DNA of 64,000 nt from Eustoma russellianum (taxonomy: Eukaryota; Streptophyta; Magnoliopsida; Gentianales; Gentianaceae), in the NCBI GenBank assembly GCA_036186865.1, contig AP025066.1, positions 16,278,516-16,342,515 of the forward strand. Direction: 5' to 3'. Under the pieces are notes generated by a model. It saw only the letters and a program-made list of their open reading frames with translations, did not search any database and was not told the DNA's origin. Shown piece after piece: positions 56,756 to 64,000 of this stretch. Both the position numbers and the translations under genes were made by a program. Numbering within the stretch: the first letter of the stretch is position 1; each line of letters opens with the position of its first letter.

Positions 56756-56783
56756 GTTTTTTCCCGTCATTATGTTCCGGCAA

Positions 56784-57188
56784 ATGGCAGCGGGAAACAA
56801 GCTTGAAGAATATTGAAACCCTTTTACCGAAGAGCTTCCGAAGCCCAGGATCGGTTGGCAAGACTTGAAGCTCTCACTGCTACTAAGACAAACTCTCGGA
56901 ACGAGGAATTAATCAAGACAGTGGATGAACTGCGGTCAGAGCTAAAAGATGTTAAAGCTGAGCAAGTTGCAGAAGGAGAAAAGGTTTTGATTTCCTGATT
57001 AGTCTGCAATTTGTGATAATTTTTGCTGAAAACTACAGCTGAAGCAGAATGTATGAGTATTTTGGTTGCTCATTTTAGGCGCAGAAAGAACTGCAGCAGC
57101 TTGCTGCTGAGAATGCCAAGCTCCAATATCGCATAGGGCATCTTGTCGAGCACTAAAAGAGACTGATTGCAATTCAACTTCTAAGTAA
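56784..57188 (+). pseudogene. Small coiled-coil host gene relic with one intron
   Basis: From ATG 56784 the frame reads MAAGNKLEEY and hits TGA at 56814. One base later the next frame continues as FYRRASEAQDRLARLEAL and DELRSELKDVKAEQVAEGEK to 56983. A 94-base intron (56984-57077, GTTTTG…ATTTTAG) follows. The next exon reads AQKELQQLAAENAKLQYRI and GHLV; after another single-base loss near 57147 it goes on RALKETDCNSTSK to TAA 57186. The product would be about 120 residues, almost all heptad-rich coiled coil. I do not recognise the family with certainty. It is the only host-like gene in the window and lies between two LINEs. Confidence 0.6.
56984..57077 (+). other. Intron of the small coiled-coil gene
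   Basis: It has GT-AG ends, is T-rich towards the acceptor (TTGCTCATTTTAG), and joining the flanks keeps phase and the heptad pattern. Its presence shows the locus is not a reverse-transcribed copy. Confidence 0.65.
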
Positions 57189-57489
57189 TTCACCTCTCTA
57201 CCTGTGATGTCTAGATTTGTTCAAGGAATTTCCTACTGCTAAAAAATTGCTATTGTAATGGACCAGGCTGAAATTGAAAGATGCATAATATCTGCATTTG
57301 CGACTTGGTTTACTTGCAATTAAAAAAAGTATACAACATTTCCAATCAAATCCAATCCCTTCAAACGGCAAATGCTGGAGCTTCAACGCATTATATTGGA
57401 TAGTGCGGAGATTCTGCTATGGTATATATGTGTGGGTTTAACTGATAAATAATAATAATGATTAATTTTTTTGTAAGCCAAGAAAACTA
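57189..57489. other. Probable 3' flank of the coiled-coil gene; no gene
   Basis: AT-rich sequence with a TTGCTATTGTAATGGACC stretch resembles a plant 3' UTR. No coding frame, repeat or terminal element feature is recognised before the minus-strand LINE. Confidence 0.35.
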
Positions 57490-59829
57490 AATTTAAAAGA
57501 GTTGATATCCAGCAAGATCAATAAAACATTGTCTGACCCAAATAAAAACGAAGGTCAAAATTCTACTAAGTAAATCTAGATTGTTATTTGCGTTACTAAC
57601 ACAAATTAAAAATACAATATGATTATAAAAAGAGGGAAATACTCGGCTGAATAAGACCTGTGCCACATAAAATGATGAGATAAAGCTTTGGCTCCGGTTG
57701 TCGGTGCATATCATACGCTGATTTAAGAGAAAACAAACCATTGGCTTCAAGGCACCATGTATAAGAAACCACAGTACCTTCAACTTGCGTTGAGCAAAGT
57801 GGATGAGCTTCACAAATCTACATCCATCCCAAAGTATCCGTCATACATAGGATATAATCCGCACGACCACAATATTTGGAATGCATAAAGGGCCCATAAT
57901 CCAATTTTATTATGATACGACCACCACAATCTGTTGGAGTAGGCCGTGTATGGTATATTTAGCCGACAAATGTCCAGTCCACCTTCATCCTTCGGTAAAA
58001 ACAGCCATTTTACCCAGTCATGGCGGGAATCATTATTTTGGCCGGACCAGAAAAATATGCATATTCGTCTACGCGAAGCATCAATAATTCTCTTCGGCAG
58101 AGGTGTCGCCACAAGAACATGCAATGGAATTGCACTCAACACATGTTTTATCAAAATTAGCCTACCAGCCGGAGAGAGAATTATATTCTGCCAAGCCTGG
58201 AGTTGTTTATCAACTTGACTTAATAAGTCAACGCAATATAGGAGACGATTCCTGCCACGATGTATATTAACTCCCAAGTATTTGATAGGCAAGGAGAAAT
58301 CAGTCATTTGATGCGCATGGCCCCTGCCTCGGATATGGCGAGCAGATGCACGAGTAGAAAGGATCAGATGACTTTTCTAAATGTTAACACACTGACCTAA
58401 TGCTACTTGATGTTGATTTTAAAACCGTCGAAACCTTTGTAAATTACTTTTCGCTCCATTAAGGAAGATAACAAGTCATCGGCGAATGCAAGATAAGAGA
58501 TGACAGGTTGTACTCCACCAACAGAAAAAATCTTCCGAGTACCATCGTAAATTAATGCATTAAGGCCTCTGATAATCGCCCCAGAAGCCAAGATAAATAA
58601 TATGGAAGAGAACGGATCACCCTACTTAACGCCCTTGTTGGTTTGGAGAAGGCACAAGGCCGGCCACTAATAAGAATAGAAAAGGAAGTACCTTCCAGAA
58701 ATTAAATATGAGTTGGTGAAATCTTGCGGAAAAACCCATCATATTCAGTAATTGTCGAAGAAATGTCCAGTTAACTCGATCAAATACTTTCCTTATGTCA
58801 AGTTTGATTATGACATTAGAAACCCTAATCTTTTTATCCAACATATGTTTCATCTCATGCGCAAGCAAAACGTGCTCGGTAATTTCTCAGCCCTGCATGA
58901 AACCAGCTTGCACCGGAGAGATGACTGTATGTAAAATAGAAGTCATTCTAGTGGTCAATATATGCGTGCTTACCTTAACCATAAAGTTGGATAAGCTAAC
59001 AGGACGAAAATATGAAAATGTAGATGATGATTGTGACTTTGGAATTTAAGCAATAAGGGTACTAACCATCGCACGTGGAAGCCTGATCCCAAGAAAAAAT
59101 TCCTGCACCGCTTTTAATACATCCTGACGCACGATATCCGAACAACAAAAGAAAAAGAAGCCAGTATACCCATTAGGTCCCATAGCACTGTGTTGATAAA
59201 GTGACCACACTGCTGACTTGGTCTCTTTCATCGTCGGCATAGCAATAAGCTGGGCATTCATCTCACTGGAGACTAAATGTGGAATATAGTGAAGCATTGT
59301 TGTGGTATCATAGACTGGCTCAGCAAAAAACAACCTGGAATAGAAAGTCACAGCCTCTGTTGGAATTGATTCTTCCGTTGCACAGACATTTCCTGTAGCT
59401 GTCTGAATGCGATTTCTATACCGACGATGGTGGCGATCTTTAACAATATTATGAAAGCAACTTGTGTTTGTATCCCCGCTTTTAAGCCATTTCAGCCATG
59501 CCTTGTGTTCCCAAAACACCAGTTCAATCTTCACTGCTCAATTATATTTCGCCTTCGCAGCATGGTAGAGGGATCGGTTTTTGAGGTTGGCGCACGATCA
59601 TAATCAGCTTCTGTGCACGGCACCTTTAACTCAACATCAGTCAGCTTGTCAAATACATTACCAAATATACGGTGATTCCATTGTTGCAAATCAAGCTTAA
59701 GGCGATGGAGTATATCATACATACCGCGCATTCCTCCGATCATATGATAAGACATCCACTGCATCCAGACGAAAGGTGTGAAGCCTTTGTCAAAATTGAA
59801 ACTAGAAATCAAAAGCACAAGACCAGAAT
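57490..59829 (-). mobile_element. L1-type LINE, minus strand, partial
   Basis: From 59829 downwards it encodes the end of an APE endonuclease, RT and part of the C-terminal region, with shifts and stops. The left (3') limit near 57490 is approximate. The right side is cut by copia C, whose LTR begins at 59830 in the middle of an endonuclease-like frame (LISSFNFDKG), so the rest of the LINE should lie beyond the right window edge. Confidence 0.8.
57493..59829 (-). pseudogene. LINE ORF2 fragment (endonuclease end, RT)
   Basis: It reads SSFNFDKGFTPFVWMQWMSY and LKLDLQQWNHRIFGNVFDKL (59836-59531), WLKSGDTNTSCFHNIVKDRH and MKETKSAVWSLYQHSAMGPN (59534-59046), motif A IKLDIRKVFDRVNW near 58790, FADDLLSSL near 58480 with the DD pair, and LPIKYLGVNIHRGRNRLLYC near 58290. 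Its proteins differ clearly from the plus-strand LINE, so it is another family or an older copy. Confidence 0.82.
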
Positions 59830-60303
59830 TGAGCAACTAAACTTTTATTGAGAGAGGGAAGAGAAAAATGAAGCCTAATCGAGCTTCTGATTCATGACCA
59901 ACCCGGTAAGGAAGAAAACTGCCATACCCGTTTTTATACAGCTCACAAAGGAGGGAAAAATCAAAAAAGGTAAAATGACTATTTTACCCTTACTCAAACT
60001 ATTACAGCCAAAACTTCATAAGGGCAACATGGACATTTCGGCTCATTTAAAACTTCCCGCGGAGAGTCTTCTTCTTCCAGCTCTCCCCTTCGCACCTAAT
60101 GCTCCTTCACAGCTCAGCCCTCACGCAGCCCACGTGATCCTGGTACCTAAGCTGCTTACACACGCAACTGCCAGCTCAAATCACCAACTTCATCATCCCA
60201 GCCCTCAGTTCCTCAGTCAATCCAAGGGTTCCCTTTGTTTCAATGCTACTCCAACTTGGATTGTGCTTCTCCACATGCCTCCATCTCAGATGCAAGTTCA
60301 ACA
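59830..60303 (-). repeat. Copia C 3' LTR (474 bases)
   Basis: On the minus strand it runs from TGTTGAACTTGC at 60303 to GTTGCTCA at 59830. A minus-strand purine run (plus-strand CCCCCCC at 60304-60310) precedes it. The low end is inferred from the TG…CA ends and the stop of LINE homology. The possible TSD would be AGAAT (59825-59829), not checkable here. Confidence 0.75.
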
Positions 60304-63300
60304 CCCCCCCTCAGACCTGACGCCTTAAACAAGTTGCACACACCCATACTAGAAGTCAGGTTCTGAAGTGTCACCGAATCAAGTGCTTTCGTAAATACAT
60401 CTGCCAACTGATGCTCCGTCTTGATTGGCATAGGAATGATCACACCTTGCTGAAACTTTTCCCTCACCACATGGCAATCTATCTCTATGTGCTTCGTTCT
60501 TTCATGGAATACTGGATTCTCAACTATATAGATTGCACTTTTGTTGTCACAAAACAACTCAACCGGTGTAGAACGTTTCACTCCCAAATCGTCTAACAAA
60601 TACAGAAGCCACTGCACCTCACAGGTTGCCAACGCTAGAGCTCTGTATTCAGCCTCAGACGAAGATCTAGACACTGTGCTTTGCTTCTTGGCCTTCCACG
60701 ACACCAATGAATCACCAAGAAACATACAGTACCCCGTAACTGATCTCCTAGACTCCACACAACCTGCCCAATCAGAATCAACATAGCCTTTTAACTCCAG
60801 TTTCCCTTTGCTCGGATAGAAAAGCCCCTGTCCTGCTGTACCCTTAAGATATTTAAGCAGCCTATGAGCTGCTCTCAGATGTAACTCAGTGGGTGAATCC
60901 AGATACTGGCTCAACTGTTGTACTGCAAATGAAATATCCGGCCTGGTTATTGTAAGGTACAATAACTTGCCTATTAACCTTCTATATGTAGATACATCTG
61001 ATATAAGTGTGGAATCCTCATGTGCCAACTTCACATTTTGCTCCATTGGGCTCTTGGCTGGTTTGGCCCCCAAAAACCCTGCTTGTTCCACCAGCTCCAA
61101 GGCATATTTTCTTTGACAGATCATAAGCCCCCCCTGGGACCTTGCCACTTCAATGCCTAGAAAGTATTTCAAGGGACCTAAATCTTTTATCTGGAAGGCT
61201 CGATGTAAAGACTGCTTCAACTGATTAATCAAGGAAATAGAGGTGCTGGCCACTATAATGTCGTCAACGTACACTAGAAGAACCAAAAAAGCATCTGAAG
61301 TTCTTCGAGTAAACATGGTGTGGTCATGTTTTGATTGGATACATCCCTGGCCAAGTAAAAACTGTGTAAGCTTGATATTCCATTCCCGACTAGCCTGCTT
61401 TAGGCCGTAAAGGGACTTGTGGAGCTTGCATACTGTGTTCGGTGCAGGTGCAGGAACTCCATCAGGCAAACACATGTAAATCTCTTGAGTCAAGTCACCA
61501 TGCAAGAACGCATTATTGACGTCCATTTGATGTATATGCCTATTGCATATAGAAGCCACAGCCAAAAGGAGCCTCACAGTGGTAAGTTTGGCTACAGGTG
61601 AGAACGTATCCGTATAATCAATTCCCAGTTGTTGGGTGTACCCCTTTGCCACAAGACGGGCTTTATACCTCTCAACACTACCATCTGGTCTATACTTTAT
61701 TTTATAGACCCATCTACACCCAATTGGTGTCTTCCCAGCAGGTAATGGAACCAGGGACCAAGTGTGGTTGGCCTCAAGTGCAGCTAACTCCAGCTGCATA
61801 GCCTTCTGCCAATGAGCAATGTTGGCTGCCTCTTGGTATGACCTTGGTTCCTGTTGCACACTAATATTGAGAGCATATGATTTATAGTGAGGTGCTAATG
61901 AGCCATAAGACAGATAGTGTTCAATAGGATATGGAGTGGAGTGTCTTTGTGAGAGATCAGAGGATGAGGAGGCATCAGTTAGGAGACTACAATGATACTC
62001 TTGTAGATATTTAGGTGGGTGTCTAGCACGCTTGGATCTGAGTGAATCAGAATTATCAGGAAGAATAGGAGGCAAATGCACCTCAAGACCAGTGCAGGGC
62101 TGGTGAACTGCAGGAGACAGCTCCATGGTAGGAGCAATAGAGGAGGATTCTGAAGAAGGTGAAGTCGCAGAAGAAGCAGGAGAATGCAGAGGACTGGAAT
62201 GAGGCATGAAAGGTTCTGAGACAGAATTAGAATGCAATGACTCAGAAGTGTAAGAAGGAACAGGAGCAGAAGTTGGAGCAGGAGTCGAAGTTTGGTCTGC
62301 TGTAGGCAAAGAGGCACTGGATGAAGGAGAAGAAGGTGACTGAAATGGAAAAACAAACTCATGAAACTGGACATCCCTTGAGACAAAGACATCCTTAGTT
62401 GATAAATTGAGAAGAGTAAAACCTTTGGTGTGATAAGGTAAACCCAAGTACACACATGGCACGCTTCTTGGATCAAATTTGGTTTTGTGAGGGGATACGT
62501 TGCCAGCAAAGGCTAAGCAACCAAAAATTTTTAAGTTCTGATAAGATGGAGGCACATTGTACAGACATTGATATGGTGTTGATTGTCTAAGAAGCGGAGT
62601 GGGAGTGATGTTTATGAGGTAAACAGCGTGCTGAACACAATAACCCCAGTATGGTATGGGTATATTAGCTTGAAATCTCAGTGCCCGAGCCACATTGAGT
62701 ATATGCTGGTGTTTTCTCTCTACCACTCCGTTTTGTTGTGGAGTATATACACACGACGTATGGTGGATGATACCTTTAGACATGAAGAACTGGTCCATCT
62801 TAAACTCAAGGGCATTATCCGTTCTCACACACTTGATATTTTTGGAAAATTGTGTATGGACATAGTGCCAAAAACTCTCAATGACACGTCTAGCTTCTGA
62901 CTTTTGTTTCAATAGATACACCCACGTGTATCTTGTGTGATCATCAACGATGGTTAGAAAGTAACGATGACTATGTACAGTAGGATGCTTGTATGGACCC
63001 CAAATATCAACGTGTATAAGATCAAAGGGGTATTTGGAAACAGACACAGAAACAGGAAAGCTATTTTTCTTCAATTTCGCCAATGGGCATATTGTACATC
63101 TATGAACATTATTACAGTCATAAACTGAATTATCTACTTTGCAAATTTCCTTTATTCGAAAATGTGAAGGATGTCCTAATCTATAATGCCACAGCATAGA
63201 GGAATCAACTGTTTGAGTTGTGGATGACAGACACCTAACTGAAGAAGAGATTTGATAGGACTGTTTGTGAGTGCCACTGAGGTAAAACAAGCCATTGCGC

Positions 63301-63998
63301 TGCTCAGCTGAACCAATCATCTTCAGGGATGCACGTTCCTGAATGGTACAACATTTTCCCAAGAATTGAATAAGAACCGAAGGAATAGACAACAACTTGC
63401 TGAGAGACAGAAGATTATAAGCAAAAGAAGGAACAAAGAGGACATTATGAATGACTAAATGAGGATTGACAACCACGGTTCCCATGTGTGTGGCTGCAAC
63501 CGAGGAATTATTGGGCAATCTGATAGAAATATGCTGAACAGAACGATAAGACTGAAAGAGTTCAAGGTTGCAGGCTATATGGTCAGTAGCACCTGAATCT
63601 ATAATCCAAATGTTCAAATTATTAGAGTGACTCTCACCTTGATCATTACCTGAGAGTGCAGACATCACGGCTCCTTGACTTCCAGCCATCTGATTATGAA
63701 CAACAGCCTTCTTGCCTTCATGATCAACAGCAAGCAACGCCAACAGTCTCTGAGTCTGCTCTGGTGTGAGCATGGGAGCTTGGTACATCCCACTTCCCTG
63801 CTCTATCTGTGATGACTGACCATCACTGCTCAGAACCTCAGACATGTTCACCTGATTTCTCGTCTTAAATCCAGGAGGAAAACCATGCTTACGATAACAC
63901 CTTTGTTCAACATGTCCAATCATGCCACAATGAGTGCATTGTGGCCTCTTTCCACCATCTGGAAAGAATCTTCCATTCCCTCTCCTGTAACCAGTATT
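60246..63998 (-). CDS. Copia C Gag-Pol polyprotein, partial (1250 codons visible)
   Basis: The visible frame begins before a zinc knuckle CTHCGMIGHVEQRC near 63920-63965. It continues with protease IIDSGATDHIACN near 63590, GAG-pre-integrase LWHYRLGHPSHFRI near 63170, the integrase core (HVDIWGPYKHP, VDDHTRYTWVYLL, CVRTDNALEFK, NGVVERKHQHIL), a Ser/Pro-rich linker near 62150-62350, RT (RYKARLVAKGYTQQLGIDYT, HQMDVNNAFLHGD, LLVYVDDIIVAS at 61261-61280), and RNase H (GYVDSDWAGC, SRSSSEAEYRALA, FCDNKSAIYI). It ends LADVFTKALDSV and then 19 residues encoded inside the 3' LTR. No stop or shift is visible. Confidence 0.93.
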   Translation of the reverse strand, partial: NTGYRRGNGRFFPDGGKRPQCTHCGMIGHVEQRCYRKHGFPPGFKTRNQVNMSEVLSSDGQSSQIEQGSGMYQAPMLTPEQTQRLLALLAVDHEGKKAVVHNQMAGSQGAVMSALSGNDQGESHSNNLNIWIIDSGATDHIACNLELFQSYRSVQHISIRLPNNSSVAATHMGTVVVNPHLVIHNVLFVPSFAYNLLSLSKLLSIPSVLIQFLGKCCTIQERASLKMIGSAEQRNGLFYLSGTHKQSYQISSSVRCLSSTTQTVDSSMLWHYRLGHPSHFRIKEICKVDNSVYDCNNVHRCTICPLAKLKKNSFPVSVSVSKYPFDLIHVDIWGPYKHPTVHSHRYFLTIVDDHTRYTWVYLLKQKSEARRVIESFWHYVHTQFSKNIKCVRTDNALEFKMDQFFMSKGIIHHTSCVYTPQQNGVVERKHQHILNVARALRFQANIPIPYWGYCVQHAVYLINITPTPLLRQSTPYQCLYNVPPSYQNLKIFGCLAFAGNVSPHKTKFDPRSVPCVYLGLPYHTKGFTLLNLSTKDVFVSRDVQFHEFVFPFQSPSSPSSSASLPTADQTSTPAPTSAPVPSYTSESLHSNSVSEPFMPHSSPLHSPASSATSPSSESSSIAPTMELSPAVHQPCTGLEVHLPPILPDNSDSLRSKRARHPPKYLQEYHCSLLTDASSSSDLSQRHSTPYPIEHYLSYGSLAPHYKSYALNISVQQEPRSYQEAANIAHWQKAMQLELAALEANHTWSLVPLPAGKTPIGCRWVYKIKYRPDGSVERYKARLVAKGYTQQLGIDYTDTFSPVAKLTTVRLLLAVASICNRHIHQMDVNNAFLHGDLTQEIYMCLPDGVPAPAPNTVCKLHKSLYGLKQASREWNIKLTQFLLGQGCIQSKHDHTMFTRRTSDAFLVLLVYVDDIIVASTSISLINQLKQSLHRAFQIKDLGPLKYFLGIEVARSQGGLMICQRKYALELVEQAGFLGAKPAKSPMEQNVKLAHEDSTLISDVSTYRRLIGKLLYLTITRPDISFAVQQLSQYLDSPTELHLRAAHRLLKYLKGTAGQGLFYPSKGKLELKGYVDSDWAGCVESRRSVTGYCMFLGDSLVSWKAKKQSTVSRSSSEAEYRALALATCEVQWLLYLLDDLGVKRSTPVELFCDNKSAIYIVENPVFHERTKHIEIDCHVVREKFQQGVIIPMPIKTEHQLADVFTKALDSVTLQNLTSSMGVCNLFKASGLRGGVELASEMEACGEAQSKLE

Positions 63999-64000
63999 TC

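Larger units (their letters stand above)
59830..64000 (-). mobile_element. Copia C: Ty1/copia element with intact visible frame
   Basis: A 3' LTR of 474 bases (60303-59830) follows a polypurine tract and a single uninterrupted polyprotein frame that runs off the right edge. The 5' LTR is outside. Short LTR and compact polyprotein differ from the SIRE-like copies. It is inserted in the minus-strand LINE. Lack of damage suggests recent insertion; activity cannot be judged without the missing 5' part. Confidence 0.9.

Noticed and set aside
56620..56868. 82-codon plus-strand frame spanning the LINE end and the coiled-coil gene start
   Set aside because: It is out of frame with both the RNase H tail and the coiled-coil exon and has no features of its own.
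62583..62900. 105-codon plus-strand frame within copia C
   Set aside because: Antisense shadow of the integrase core of an intact polyprotein.

Overview
This window looks like gene-poor, repeat-rich nuclear DNA of a flowering plant, probably a eudicot. The species cannot be told from sequence alone. The evidence is chromodomain-bearing Ty3/gypsy elements of Tekay/Del type with 3.4-4.1 kb LTRs, Ty1/copia elements of SIRE/Maximus type primed by initiator-Met tRNA, a plant L1-type LINE whose ORF1 carries a DUF4283-like domain and whose ORF2 ends in RNase H, and almost no host coding sequence.

Layout. 1-3337: plus-strand SIRE-like copia, cut by the window edge and broken just after the RT YVDD box. 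3338-7574: jumbled LTR and primer-site pieces of a minus-strand copia (copia A). 7575-7943: the RNase H tail of copia A, into which gypsy 1 (7944-20415, plus strand, TSD GAAGT) inserted. 20431-22204: an orphan piece followed by a plus-strand copia LTR, PBS and gag start. 22205-44355: minus-strand copia B, split by gypsy 2 (25553-37251, minus strand, TSD TTTGA) beside its RT YVDD box. 44356-51452: decayed minus-strand gypsy 3 with its 5' LTR. About 51480-56755: plus-strand LINE. 56784-57188: relic of a small coiled-coil host gene with one intron. About 57490-59829: minus-strand LINE. 59830 to the right edge: minus-strand copia C, whose visible polyprotein frame is uninterrupted.

How the parts relate. 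Each retroelement encodes its own copying machinery: Gag packages RNA, protease cuts the polyprotein, RT and RNase H copy the RNA, and integrase inserts the DNA, with a chromodomain targeting chromatin in the gypsy elements. Nearly all copies are broken. Copia C is the only one with intact visible coding capacity. Gypsy 2 has near-identical LTRs but lacks the protease active site.

Less ordinary signals sit in the gypsy elements. There are short GT-AG intron-like insertions at the same site in RT in three elements, and another at the gag-protease junction. The LTRs carry a conserved 19-20-codon acidic reading frame that varies mostly at third codon positions and lies just after a pyrimidine-rich AG. 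They also carry a hairpin with paired compensatory changes and a near-invariant block that could encode a basic 35-residue peptide. All of this was read by eye; identities and dates were not computed.
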